Positions 39,757 to 48,955 of a stretch of 52,583 nucleotides of DNA are shown piece by piece. The position numbers and the translations under genes were made by a program. Origin of the DNA: Azospirillum sp. 47_25 (GTDB lineage Bacteria; Pseudomonadota; Alphaproteobacteria; RF32; CAG-239); NCBI GenBank assembly GCA_001917125.1, contig MNTU01000045.1:1-52583 (forward strand), read 5' to 3'. The first letter of the stretch is position 1. Each line of letters opens with the position of its first letter. The notes under the pieces were generated by a model. That model had not been told where the DNA came from. It ran no database searches and worked only from the letters and a program-made list of their open reading frames with translations.

Positions 39757-41937
39757 ATGAGAATCTGGCAGCTGAGTTTATACGGCATTGCGGCCGCGGG
39801 TATTTCAACGGCAGCGGCGGCGGACATTCCGGCCGGAACGACGGAAACAGGGGGCAGTGTTTCGCGCGGCGACGTGCAGAACGTATTTGGCACGGCCGTC
39901 GATTTTGCCGTTCACGGAACGCAAAATATTATGTCCGGCGGAGAATCGCAAAACAGCGAGATTTATTCTTACGGTCGGCAGGTGGTTGAAGCCGGCGGAA
40001 TTTCAGTTAAAACACAGGTATTTAACAATGCGATACAGACGGTCGGCGGAAGGGCCGAGCAGACGTTGATTAACTACGGCAAGCAGGAGGTGGAAGCTGG
40101 AGGGCTGGCTCTTAACAGCACGCTGAGAAACGGTATTCTGAATGTTAAAAGCGGCGGAACGGCACAAGGAGCCAGTCTGCAGCGGGGGACGGAGACGGTT
40201 TACGGAACCGATATTGATGCGGTTATCGGCAGCCGGGGAACGCAGGAAATTAAAAGCGGCGGAACGGCCGAAGGAACAAAAATCAACAGCGGCGGCAGCC
40301 AATATGTGGAGACGGGCGGTATCAGCCGCGGCGCCGTTATTGACGGCGGTTATCAGCTGGTTGAAGGCACCGCCGAAAATTCGGTTATGTATGACGGTTC
40401 GCAAATTGTGGACGGCGGCCGTTTGTCGGAGGGCACGGTAAACGGCGGCGGTCTCAGTTTTTCCTCCGGTGGGCGAGGAGAAAATATTGTTCTGAATGAC
40501 GGAGGGGTTATCGCCTTTGAAAACAGTTTTCTTGCGGGAATGACGGTGAACGGCGGGAACCTTCTTGTCAGCGGCGGAGCGGAAATTTCCGATTTGTCGC
40601 AAACCGGCGGTAGTACTTTGCTGGAAGAGGGCTCCGTGGTTTCGGGAACGACCAGACTGACCGGCGGGGAGTTGAAAGTTCAGGGGGCCGCGGAAATTCC
40701 TGATTTGGAACTTGCCGGGACCAGAGTTGATTTGGTGGCCGATAATCAATACAGCAAACTAACCATAGGCAGATTAAACGGTGAAGGAAATTTTTACCTT
40801 AACAGCGAAGTGGCGGCCAGTCACAGCGATGAGCTGGAGGTTCAGAACGGGCACGGAAGTTTCGGAATAGCGATGACAGACCGCAGTTATGAGGAGGTTT
40901 TTCCCGATAAGGTTCATATTGTGCAGGATAACGGCGGCGATGCCGAGTTTCATTTGCTGGGCGGTGCGGTGGATATCGGCGCCTACCGTTACGATCTTCA
41001 TCATGAAGGCGGCGAATGGGTGTTGGAGCGTACATCGCAGTCAACCGATACGGCGGTTTTAAGCCGGAATGCTTACTCGGCCGTAAATTCCGTGTTTGTT
41101 GCTCAGATGGAGACGATGAATAACCGTTTTGACGAACTGCATTATTACCGGGACAACGGTTTGTGGATTAAAGGCGGCCTGCGGGAAATGAAACTGCATT
41201 TTAAAGATGCCAGCCGAAGCCGGGTAAATACGACGACTACCCAAATCGGTTATGATTTCAAACTTCCGCAACAGAAATTTGACTATTGGCTGGCCGGTGT
41301 TACCGCCGGATTTACCGACTCGCGGCAAAAGTTTGACCGCAGCGGGCGGGCCGACGGGGATACGATGAGTCTGGGCATTTATTCGTCTTTGATGACACGG
41401 AACAAATATTTTGTGGATGTGACGGCCAATTATTACTGGCATGACCAGAAGCTGAAAAGCTATCTGCCGCACGGAGCCGACGTGGACGGGAAATATAAGG
41501 TAAACGGCTGGAGCCTGGCGGCGGAAACGGGAAAGCGCTGGCGGCTTGACGGCGGCTGGTTTGCCGAGCCGCATTTGAAGATGAAGTATATAAGTCTGGG
41601 CAATATGGAGCACCGGACATCGCATAATACGCGGATAAAAGGCCGCGGAGCAACTTCTCTGGAGGGGCGTCTGGGCGCTTCCGCCGGATATGTGTGGGAC
41701 AGGAACGAAGTGTTTGTCGAACTTAATCTGGTGGAGGAATTTAATGGCCGCAGCAAAATCGACGTTGCCGGCGTGACGATGAAGGAGGACATATCGGATA
41801 CAATGTATGAAATCGGGGCGGGGATGAAGTTTCAGCCGGCAGAGCATTTGAGTTCCTACGTTAAAGTTTCCACCTTGCTGGGAGACAAAGTGGAAATTCC
41901 GGTCGATTTTAATTTGGGAGTGAGATATGAATTTTAA
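39757..41937 (+). CDS. AIDA-type autotransporter
   Basis: 726 residues from the ATG at 39757, which has AGGAGAAGG just upstream; the ATG 21 nt earlier is rejected. A signal peptide (to about residue 21, ISTAAAA) precedes a passenger of about 15-20-residue repeats with VxxGG and GTQxIxSGG patterns, the AIDA beta-helix type (about 40-320), and a linker. The C-terminal autotransporter barrel (about 445-726) ends NLGVRYEF with terminal Phe. The passenger should be displayed on the cell surface, possibly for adhesion. It is short for the class, and its last 11 nt overlap the permease gene. Confidence 0.9.
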   Translation: MRIWQLSLYGIAAAGISTAAAADIPAGTTETGGSVSRGDVQNVFGTAVDFAVHGTQNIMSGGESQNSEIYSYGRQVVEAGGISVKTQVFNNAIQTVGGRAEQTLINYGKQEVEAGGLALNSTLRNGILNVKSGGTAQGASLQRGTETVYGTDIDAVIGSRGTQEIKSGGTAEGTKINSGGSQYVETGGISRGAVIDGGYQLVEGTAENSVMYDGSQIVDGGRLSEGTVNGGGLSFSSGGRGENIVLNDGGVIAFENSFLAGMTVNGGNLLVSGGAEISDLSQTGGSTLLEEGSVVSGTTRLTGGELKVQGAAEIPDLELAGTRVDLVADNQYSKLTIGRLNGEGNFYLNSEVAASHSDELEVQNGHGSFGIAMTDRSYEEVFPDKVHIVQDNGGDAEFHLLGGAVDIGAYRYDLHHEGGEWVLERTSQSTDTAVLSRNAYSAVNSVFVAQMETMNNRFDELHYYRDNGLWIKGGLREMKLHFKDASRSRVNTTTTQIGYDFKLPQQKFDYWLAGVTAGFTDSRQKFDRSGRADGDTMSLGIYSSLMTRNKYFVDVTANYYWHDQKLKSYLPHGADVDGKYKVNGWSLAAETGKRWRLDGGWFAEPHLKMKYISLGNMEHRTSHNTRIKGRGATSLEGRLGASAGYVWDRNEVFVELNLVEEFNGRSKIDVAGVTMKEDISDTMYEIGAGMKFQPAEHLSSYVKVSTLLGDKVEIPVDFNLGVRYEF

Positions 41938-43147
41938 AACAAAGTTTTGGCCGAACCGTTCTGAAAAATATGACATGGGACTTTGGAGCGTGATTGCGCT
42001 GGGAATCGGCTCGGTGGTCGGGGCGGGTATTTTTGCGTTGCTGGGGCAGGTGATTATGTCTGCCGGATATTGGACTTACGGCGCGTTTGCCGTAGCCGGG
42101 ACGGCGGCGTTGTTTTCAGGGTATTCGTACGGGGAGCTGGCGGCGCGTTATCCTGATGCCGGAGGTCTGACCGACTATTTTCGCCGGGCCTTTTCCTGTA
42201 AATGCGTTTCAGGCACTTTATCTTTGATTTATATGCTGACCTCGGCAGTTTCCATTTCCATGATGGCCAAGTCGTTCGGCATCTATTTTACCGCTTTGCT
42301 GAAAGGAACCGATTATGGCTGGATGACCGTCAACGAGTTTGCCGCCGTGCTGATTGTGGGGCTGGCTTTGCTGAATATGATGAGCGCGGGGGATGTCGGC
42401 CGGGCTGAGATTTTACTGGTGACGCTGAAAATTCTTATTCTCGGCAGTTTAATCGGAGCGGCGATGTGGAATGCCGATTTGACGCTGAGCAATGTTTTGC
42501 CGCAGCCGACGCTGATGTCTTTCTGGGGAGCTATCGGCGTTACGTTCTTTGCTTATGCCGGTTACGGCGTTATTACCAATGCGGCGGCCGACGTGCAGCA
42601 TCCGAAACGAACCATCCGACTGGGAATTTATATCACTATTTTGGCGGTTATGGCTCTGTATATGGCTTTGGCCCATGTCGTGCTGAATTTTATTCCGGCG
42701 GCCGATCTTGAGAAAAATGCCGATACGGCAGTGGCTGTTGCCGCGGACAAACTGTTGGGAAAATGGGGCTACGGTTTGATTTATGTGGCGGCGGTTATGG
42801 CTTTTGTTTCCGGCATTAATGCCACGTTTTTCAGTATTTTCCGCATTTCCCGTTCTTTAGCCGAACAGGGCGTTTTGCCGAAGATTTATGAAAAAAAGTT
42901 CTGGAAAAGGGGAACCTACGGCAATATTCTGACTTCGGCCATTGTTCTGTTGGCGGCGATATTTATGGATTTTTCTTCCATTGTCAATCTGTCCAGCGGC
43001 GCCTATCTGGTAAGTTATCTGGGAATTTTTGCCGCAAACTGGCATTTGCGGCGGGAGACCGGTTCATCGAAAATCCTTATTCTGGCCGGATTTGGACTTA
43101 TGTTGTTTATTCTGACCGCATTTATTGTCAGTATTGCTGTCGGCTGA
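41927..43147 (+). CDS. APC-superfamily amino-acid permease
   Basis: 406 residues, about 12 membrane segments. The substrate-site motif GIGSVVGAGIFALLG (helix 1) and YGELAARYPDAGG are typical of amino acid-polyamine-organocation transporters, as is FFAYAGYGVITNAAADVQHPKRTI in helix 6. The substrate is not decidable. Its ATG lies inside the autotransporter gene, with GGAG 7 nt upstream, so the two unrelated membrane proteins are co-transcribed. It overlaps the convergent BOF-fold gene by 20 nt at its end. Confidence 0.9.
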   Translation: MNFKTKFWPNRSEKYDMGLWSVIALGIGSVVGAGIFALLGQVIMSAGYWTYGAFAVAGTAALFSGYSYGELAARYPDAGGLTDYFRRAFSCKCVSGTLSLIYMLTSAVSISMMAKSFGIYFTALLKGTDYGWMTVNEFAAVLIVGLALLNMMSAGDVGRAEILLVTLKILILGSLIGAAMWNADLTLSNVLPQPTLMSFWGAIGVTFFAYAGYGVITNAAADVQHPKRTIRLGIYITILAVMALYMALAHVVLNFIPAADLEKNADTAVAVAADKLLGKWGYGLIYVAAVMAFVSGINATFFSIFRISRSLAEQGVLPKIYEKKFWKRGTYGNILTSAIVLLAAIFMDFSSIVNLSSGAYLVSYLGIFAANWHLRRETGSSKILILAGFGLMLFILTAFIVSIAVG

Positions 43148-43511
43148 GCCGTTCTGTCGGAAATTTTTGAATGAAAGCGGAATTGACGGCGGGAGGAAAG
43201 AACCAGGCTTTGCGCAGTTCGCCGTGAATCTGCACTTTATCGGAGCGATGGATATACAGCCCGTTCCAATCTTCATTTTCAATGATAACGGCAACAGAGC
43301 CGCTGGGGTCGCGGAAAAGGTATTTTTCCGGCCCCAGTTTGCTTATCAAATGCCCCTGCAGCGTGACGGGATTGCGGTTAGCCTTGGCAGCCAGCCGGCT
43401 TACGGGCGTTACGGCGGCGTAAACCGTTTTTTCCGCCGGCGGCCGCAGGCGGCTGTAGGCTGTAAGGGCCAGAGCGGCCGCGGTAAATATGGTCAGGGTG
43501 AATTTGTTCAT
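43128..43511 (-). CDS. BOF-fold (YgiW-type) exported protein, copy 1
   Basis: 127 residues. An N-terminal export signal ends ALTAYS, where tyrosine stands in the usual lipobox cysteine place. The OB-fold has the BOF family pattern VTLQGHLISKLGPEKYLFRDPSGSVAVIIENEDWNGLYI and DKVQIHGEL. YgiW/YdeI-type proteins are periplasmic and linked to stress tolerance. It is a diverged paralogue of the next protein. There are about 50 residues of extra N-terminal sequence. Confidence 0.82.
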   Translation of the reverse strand: MNKFTLTIFTAAALALTAYSRLRPPAEKTVYAAVTPVSRLAAKANRNPVTLQGHLISKLGPEKYLFRDPSGSVAVIIENEDWNGLYIHRSDKVQIHGELRKAWFFPPAVNSAFIQKFPTERLSRQQY

Positions 43512-43529
43512 TTGCTGTTCCGATAAAAT

Positions 43530-43555
43530 AAATCCCGGCCCAAAGGTCAGGATTT
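43530..43555 (-). terminator. Hairpin between the two BOF-fold genes
   Basis: On the minus strand, AAATCCTGACC pairs with GGCCGGGATTT (one mismatch, one G-U) around TTTG, followed by ATTTTAT. It would reduce read-through from copy 2 into copy 1. Confidence 0.5.
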
Positions 43556-43578
43556 AAAGGGTTGTGCCGCCGTTTTTA

Positions 43579-43962
43579 TTATTTGGCTGCCGCGGCGTTG
43601 TTTTTCATTTGCGGGGCGACCTTGCTGATGGTGTCAACGTCGATTTCGACAGCCGTCCAGCCTTTGTCGATTTCGCCCTGAATTTCGACCAAATCAGCCG
43701 GGGAGACATCTACGCCGTCCCAGTCGTCATCGTCGATTTCAACGGTAATGCTGCCGGTTTTATCCTGAAAAACATATTTTTCGTCGCCGTTGCGGTCGGT
43801 TATATATCCCTGAAGAATAACATAAGCATCGTCATTCATATTTTTGGCTTCTTCAACGGTAATGACGTTGATGTCAACGAAACCGCCGTCGGAATTCCGG
43901 GCCATAGCCGGAGTGCTGAAAACTACTGCGGCGGCCGTCAACAATAAATTGAATTTATTCAT
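43579..43962 (-). CDS. BOF-fold (YgiW-type) exported protein, copy 2
   Basis: 127 residues from the ATG at 43962 (GCGGAG upstream); the longer frame is rejected. Signal peptide MNKFNLLLTAAAVVFSTPAMA, then a BOF domain: YVILQGYITDRNGDEKYVFQDKTGSITVEIDDDDWDG and DLVEIQGEID. The segment EIDDDDWDGVDV is very acidic. YgiW/VisP-type proteins bind small ligands in the periplasm and help with stress; the ligand here is unknown. It lies 58 nt after the Nudix gene. Confidence 0.88.
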   Translation of the reverse strand: MNKFNLLLTAAAVVFSTPAMARNSDGGFVDINVITVEEAKNMNDDAYVILQGYITDRNGDEKYVFQDKTGSITVEIDDDDWDGVDVSPADLVEIQGEIDKGWTAVEIDVDTISKVAPQMKNNAAAAK

Positions 43963-44020
43963 GGTATTTCTCCGCTTGTTTAAGTGATACGGAAAAATAT
44001 GTAATGTCAAAACTGCGGTT

Positions 44021-44446
44021 TTAAATAGATGACAGTGATAAATTGTGGTTTCGCAAAAAATTGCGAGTGGGAATGAACAAGTTTTCCGGCAGATTATCAA
44101 GATCAAACCAGCGCCATTCGCTGCATTTTTCAGGTTCCGTCAGGTGAGGCGCGGCGTTGACCGGGCATTCGGTTACCAACTGGACGGTAATGTAATGTTT
44201 GTTTTCTGCGGAAAAAATGTCGTTGGTGACACCAGCGACTTTGACGGTGTCAGGGGCTATTTTCAGGCCGGTTTCTTCCAGAGCCTCGCGAACGGCAGCC
44301 TGTTCAAAGCTTTCGCCGAATTCGAGATGTCCTCCGGGAGCGCACCAGGTTCCGGCGCCGTGTGCGCCCCGGCGCAGCCCCAGAAGCAGCTGGTTACGGT
44401 TATTTAATATGTAGAGACCGACGCCGACTTTAACCTGACCGGGCAT
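44021..44446 (-). CDS. Nudix hydrolase
   Basis: 141 residues. The Nudix box is complete: GGHLEFGESFEQAAVREALEETGL (about residues 38-61) with all metal-binding glutamates. The WCAPGGHLEFGE context resembles NUDT18/MutT-like proteins that clean up oxidised or non-canonical nucleoside diphosphates or triphosphates. The exact substrate cannot be told. It is read leftward, downstream of the helicase gene. Confidence 0.92.
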   Translation of the reverse strand: MPGQVKVGVGLYILNNRNQLLLGLRRGAHGAGTWCAPGGHLEFGESFEQAAVREALEETGLKIAPDTVKVAGVTNDIFSAENKHYITVQLVTECPVNAAPHLTEPEKCSEWRWFDLDNLPENLFIPTRNFLRNHNLSLSSI

Positions 44447-44504
44447 GAGTTAGTCCTTTCCATTTGATACGGTTTTTTGTCGCGGCTTACGGCGACAAAG
44501 GATA

Positions 44505-46832
44505 TTATACTTTGGTGACATAGTCCTTATGAAGTTTTTTATGCCCGTAGTTATCGAACATGATTTCCAGCTTATTGCCTTCGGCGGCGATGACTTTGCC
44601 ATAGCCGAAAGTCTGGTGATAAACCTTAGTGCCGATTATATTTGAAGCAGCAGGCCGATGATAATCAGGCTCGCGGGTATAGCTAAAGCGATTGCCGTCA
44701 TTGTATTCCTCCCGTTGCGCGTTGTTTCTTTTGGCTGCATACCACGGGCGGTAAGAGGAACCGCTGTCATAAGAACTGCCATACCGGTTTCCGTAATTTC
44801 CGCCGCAGCTGCCGGTATAAAAGTTATTCACGTTATTGCAGATTTCAATGTTGGCGGGCGGAAGCTCGTTAATGAAACGGGAGGGAATATTGTTCTGCCA
44901 CTGGCCGTAAACCCGGCGATTCAATGCGGTCAGAATATAAAGCTGTTTTTTGGCCCGGGTGATAGCCACATAAGCAAGACGGCGTTCTTCTTCCAGAGCC
45001 GAGGTGCCGCCTTCGTCCAGACTGCGCTGGTGGGGAAACAGGCCTTCTTCCCAGCCGGGCAGAAAGACAATGTCAAATTCCAGGCCTTTGGCCGAGTGAA
45101 GGGTAATCAGCATGACTTTGTTGGTATCCAAAGCGTCATCATTATCCATGACCAAGCTGACATGTTCAAGAAATTCGGCCAAAGTCGGATATTTTTCATG
45201 GTCGCTCAAAACGCTGATAAGTTCTTTCAGGTTTTCCAGCCGGCCGGGCGCCTCTACCGAGTTGTCGAGTTTGAGCATTTCAATATAGCCGGAATCTTCG
45301 AGAATCTGGGTAGCCAGGTCGTCGGGGGTAATGGCCTGCATGGCCTGACGCCACTGGTTAAACTTGTCAATCAGGTCAGCCATATTGGTTTTGGCTTTGC
45401 CGGTGAGTGTGCCGTCGTTGACCATTTTTTCAACCGCCATATAGAGCGAAATGCCGTTGCTGCGGGCCGTGTCGCGAAATTTTTCAATGGTTTTGGCTCC
45501 GATCCCCCGGGCCGGCTTGTTGATAATGCGCTCAAAGGCCAGATCATCGTGTGGCTGCAAAACAACACGAAAATAAGCCAGAGCGTCGCGGATTTCGGCA
45601 CGTTCATAGAATTTGGGACCGCCGATAACCTGATAGGGGATAGCTTCGGCAATAAACTTTTCTTCAAATTCCCGGGTTTGGAAAGCCGTGCGTACGAGGA
45701 CGGCCATTTGCGAATAATCGTTGCCCCGGCGTTTTTGGGCTTCGATTTCCTCAACGACATATTTCGCTTCGTCTTCGCCGCTGTAAACACTGATGACTTT
45801 GATTTTGGTATTGTCACAGTTCATGGCCGGGCTGTTCTCGGCCACTTTTAAGGTTTTGCCGAGCCGTCCTTCGTTGTGGCTGATGAGTGAGGAGGCTGCC
45901 GCCAGAATGTTGGCGGTCGAGCGGTAGTTGCGTTCAAGACGGATGGTTTTGCAATCGGAAAAATCTTTTTCAAAGCGGAGAATGTTTTCGATTTCGGCTC
46001 CGCGCCAGGAATAAATCGACTGGTCGTCATCGCCGACGCAGCAAAGGTTGCGGCTTTTCTGAGACAGCAGGCGCAGAAACAGATACTGGGTAACGTTGGT
46101 ATCTTGGTACTCGTCAACCATAATGTATTTGAAACGGTTCTGGTAAGTTTCAAGCACATCGGCGTTGGACAGCAGAATATTCAGGGCATAAAGCAGAATG
46201 TCGCCGAAATCGACGCAGTTCAGTTCAAGCAGGCGCTGCTGATAACGCTGATAGACTTCAGTCAGTACGTTGGACTTATATTCGTTTTGCAGTTTTTCAA
46301 CGGTCAGGCCTTTGTCCTTCCAACGCTGGATACGGTCAATAATTGCCTGAGGCGGGTATTTTTTGTCGTCAACGCCCATGGTTTCGCAAATCTGTTTGAC
46401 GACGCGTTTTTGGTCGTCAGTGTCCAGAATGGTAAAATTGGAACGGAGGCCGATCAGTTCTGCGTGGTTGCGCAGAATTTTGACGCAGATGCTGTGAAAG
46501 GTGCCGAGCCAGACGGAGTTGGCCACGTCGCCGATCATTTTCTGCACGCGTTCTTTCATTTCGCGGGCGGCGCGGTTGGTAAAGGTGACGACCAGGCAGT
46601 TCCAGGGGTTGGCTTTCATGTTGGCGAGGATATAAGCCAGGCGGGTGGTGAGCACTTTGGTTTTGCCGGTGCCGGCACCTGACAGAACCAGAACCGGACC
46701 TTCGGTGGTCTGCACCGCAAGCTTCTGCTCCGGATTTAACTGGTCAAGCCAGGCGAAAGTCGGCATTAATGCCGCCGTATTATTGTAAACCGGCGCGGCG
46801 CCGGTTTCATCCAAATCGAATATGTCGTCCAT
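44505..46832 (-). CDS. uvrD: UvrD/PcrA-type DNA helicase
   Basis: 775 residues, superfamily 1A 3'-5' helicase used in nucleotide-excision and mismatch repair and in removing proteins from DNA. The motifs are in order: LNPEQKLAVQ (Q motif), Walker A LSGAGTGKT, VVTFTNRAAREMKERV, DEYQDTN (Walker B), GDDDQSIYSWRGA, LERNYRS, VMLITLHSAKGLEFDIVFLPGWEEG and YVAITRAKKQLYI. The C-terminal tail (about 690-775) has a Ser/Tyr/Asn-rich linker and a small domain GTKVYHQTFGYGKVIAAEGNKLEI typical of PcrA/UvrD. The start shows only a weak ribosome-binding site. Confidence 0.95.
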   Translation of the reverse strand: MDDIFDLDETGAAPVYNNTAALMPTFAWLDQLNPEQKLAVQTTEGPVLVLSGAGTGKTKVLTTRLAYILANMKANPWNCLVVTFTNRAAREMKERVQKMIGDVANSVWLGTFHSICVKILRNHAELIGLRSNFTILDTDDQKRVVKQICETMGVDDKKYPPQAIIDRIQRWKDKGLTVEKLQNEYKSNVLTEVYQRYQQRLLELNCVDFGDILLYALNILLSNADVLETYQNRFKYIMVDEYQDTNVTQYLFLRLLSQKSRNLCCVGDDDQSIYSWRGAEIENILRFEKDFSDCKTIRLERNYRSTANILAAASSLISHNEGRLGKTLKVAENSPAMNCDNTKIKVISVYSGEDEAKYVVEEIEAQKRRGNDYSQMAVLVRTAFQTREFEEKFIAEAIPYQVIGGPKFYERAEIRDALAYFRVVLQPHDDLAFERIINKPARGIGAKTIEKFRDTARSNGISLYMAVEKMVNDGTLTGKAKTNMADLIDKFNQWRQAMQAITPDDLATQILEDSGYIEMLKLDNSVEAPGRLENLKELISVLSDHEKYPTLAEFLEHVSLVMDNDDALDTNKVMLITLHSAKGLEFDIVFLPGWEEGLFPHQRSLDEGGTSALEEERRLAYVAITRAKKQLYILTALNRRVYGQWQNNIPSRFINELPPANIEICNNVNNFYTGSCGGNYGNRYGSSYDSGSSYRPWYAAKRNNAQREEYNDGNRFSYTREPDYHRPAASNIIGTKVYHQTFGYGKVIAAEGNKLEIMFDNYGHKKLHKDYVTKV

Positions 46833-46912
46833 GAGTTTTACTTCTTGTTTTTTTCATCTTTAGCCCATATATATAATAATATTGAGATGATTGCAAAGGA
46901 GTTTTTTGAATT

Positions 46913-47854
46913 ATGCCTAGGACTAATAACGGCGAATTTGTAACCGAAGCCTCCAAAATGTTTCAAGCCGGCGATGATTGTTGGCACGGCGGCCAATATG
47001 ACGAAGCGCGGAAGAAATATCTCTATGCCGCCGATTTGTATCACAAAACAGGCGATACGGAAGGGGAAGCCTTTGTTTATTCCCGTTTGGGCGAACTGGA
47101 GCTGAGTCTGGACAATTATAAGGAGGCGGAAAAAGCCCTGAGACAATCGACGGCGCTGGTGGAAAATTATATTGACGGGCAGAATACGTACGGCGAAGCC
47201 CTGATTAAGCTTTCCAAGGTGCAGACAGCCAGCGGCGAGGATGAAAAGGCTTTGCAAACCATCAAAAAAGCTCAGGAAGTGACGGCCGCGACAGATAATA
47301 AGAATCTGCTGGGCGACGCTTATGAGCAGGAAGCATATATTTGCCTGCTGAATAATAAAGAACAACAGGCGCTGGAAAAGTACCGTCTGGCGGCGGATTT
47401 GTTCAACCAGGACGGTACAACCCTGAAAGAAGCGGCCACCTTGCGGGCGATGGCGCGGTTGGAAATGAAGTTTAAAAATTATGACGTGGCGCATGATTTG
47501 CTGGAACGCTGCCGCGATTTGTATCGTGAAAACGGCGATTTGCTCGGCGAGGCCAGCGCATTGTCGGCAATCGGCTGTCTGCGCTATATTATCCGCGATA
47601 TTCCGAACGCGCGCAAAGCACTGATGAAGTCTGTTTATCTGTATGGCAAAGTGTCGCATCATTTTGCCGAGGCGGAGGCTTTGCTTTATCTGGCACGGGT
47701 GGAAGCTTTTAATCAGGAGCAGGGTGATTTTGAACGGGCGAAGATTCATTATAAGCGTTCGATAGAGCTGTTTGATTTCTTGGAAAACGAAACGATGAAG
47801 CGGGCGGTTCTGGACGAGTATCACGATTTTCTGAACCGTATTTCAACATTGTAA
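46913..47854 (+). CDS. Tetratricopeptide-repeat protein
   Basis: 313 residues, almost wholly helical, with about six TPR-like units, for example YDEARKKYLYAADLYHKTGD, YKEAEKALRQSTALVENY and EKYRLAADLFNQDG. No signal peptide, so cytoplasmic. TPR proteins act as scaffolds; the partner is unknown. It is divergent from uvrD and ends 15 nt before the MoxR gene, so it is probably in that operon. Confidence 0.85.
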   Translation: MPRTNNGEFVTEASKMFQAGDDCWHGGQYDEARKKYLYAADLYHKTGDTEGEAFVYSRLGELELSLDNYKEAEKALRQSTALVENYIDGQNTYGEALIKLSKVQTASGEDEKALQTIKKAQEVTAATDNKNLLGDAYEQEAYICLLNNKEQQALEKYRLAADLFNQDGTTLKEAATLRAMARLEMKFKNYDVAHDLLERCRDLYRENGDLLGEASALSAIGCLRYIIRDIPNARKALMKSVYLYGKVSHHFAEAEALLYLARVEAFNQEQGDFERAKIHYKRSIELFDFLENETMKRAVLDEYHDFLNRISTL

Positions 47855-47869
47855 CAGAGAGGTTGTGGG

Positions 47870-48832
47870 ATGGCTGACAGCAAAGCAAGAATCATTGAAC
47901 TGAAGAATTATCTGGAAACCAAAATCATCGGGCAGGAAGAACTGGTGCGCAAGCTGATTATTACCCTGCTGGCGGATGGTCACGCTTTGGTGGAAGGTGC
48001 GCCTGGCCTGGCTAAAACCAAGGCGATTAAAACGCTGGCCGAGTGTATAACCTCTCGCTATAACCGAATTCAGTTTACACCGGATCTGCTGCCGTCGGAT
48101 ATTACCGGCAGCGAAATTTATGTAGCGGCCAAAGGCGAGTTTGAATTTCGGAAAGGTCCGATTTTTGCCAATTTGATTTTGGCTGATGAGATTAACCGTG
48201 CGCCGGCCAAAGTGCAGTCGGCTTTGCTGGAGGCAATGGCCGAGCGTCAGGTCAGCGTCGGCGGCAAAAAATATCTGCTGCCGGAGCTGTTTATGGTTAT
48301 GGCGACACAAAACCCGATTGAGCATGAGGGCACCTATAATCTGCCGGAAGCTCAGCTTGACCGTTTTCTGATGTTTATCAAAATTGACCAGCCGGATGCC
48401 GAATCGGAGAAAAAGATTTTGCAGCTGGTGCGCGGGGAAGTGGCCAAAGCTCCGGCGGCGAAGTTCAATCCGCTGACGGTGGAAGATATTTTGGCCGCGC
48501 GGCAGGCCGTATTGAATGTTCATATGAGCGAAGCGATTGAAGAATATCTGGTTCAGCTGATTGTGGCAACCCGTCATCCCGAAAAATACGACGCCAAACT
48601 GGCCGGGCAGGTGCTTTACGGCGCCAGTCCGCGCGCGACGATAGCGCTTGACCGCTGTGCCAAAATCAATGCCTGGATTGACGGACGCGATTTCGTTACC
48701 CCCGAAGATATTCATGCGGTGATATATGATATTTTGCGCCACCGAATTATTTTGAGTTTTGAAGCGCAGGCAGAAGGTGTGACGGCAGACGGGATTATTG
48801 AGGCGCTTCTACGCATCGTTCCCCTTCCGTAG
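47870..48832 (+). CDS. MoxR-family AAA+ ATPase
   Basis: 320 residues. Walker A is in VEGAPGLAKTKAI, Walker B in ILADEINRAPAKVQSALLEAM, and sensor 1 in VMATQNPIEHEGTYNLPEAQLDRF. MoxR ATPases are chaperones that help insert cofactors or mature proteins and are nearly always followed by a DUF58 gene, as here. The gap to that gene (123 nt) is longer than usual. Confidence 0.95.
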   Translation: MADSKARIIELKNYLETKIIGQEELVRKLIITLLADGHALVEGAPGLAKTKAIKTLAECITSRYNRIQFTPDLLPSDITGSEIYVAAKGEFEFRKGPIFANLILADEINRAPAKVQSALLEAMAERQVSVGGKKYLLPELFMVMATQNPIEHEGTYNLPEAQLDRFLMFIKIDQPDAESEKKILQLVRGEVAKAPAAKFNPLTVEDILAARQAVLNVHMSEAIEEYLVQLIVATRHPEKYDAKLAGQVLYGASPRATIALDRCAKINAWIDGRDFVTPEDIHAVIYDILRHRIILSFEAQAEGVTADGIIEALLRIVPLP

Positions 48833-48955
48833 AGAGCTTGTTAATCAGGTGTCATATCGCTGGTGCTTATGTACTGAGTTGTACGGTGTGCACTCAAATT
48901 CCGGCGATAGTGCATCCGATTATCAAACTCGCAGATAAATTAGACAGGTAAACCA

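Noticed and set aside
48833..48955. Hidden gene or RNA in the 123-nt MoxR-DUF58 gap
   Set aside because: No open frame with a ribosome-binding site, and no stable hairpin or repeat; it appears to be plain intergenic DNA.
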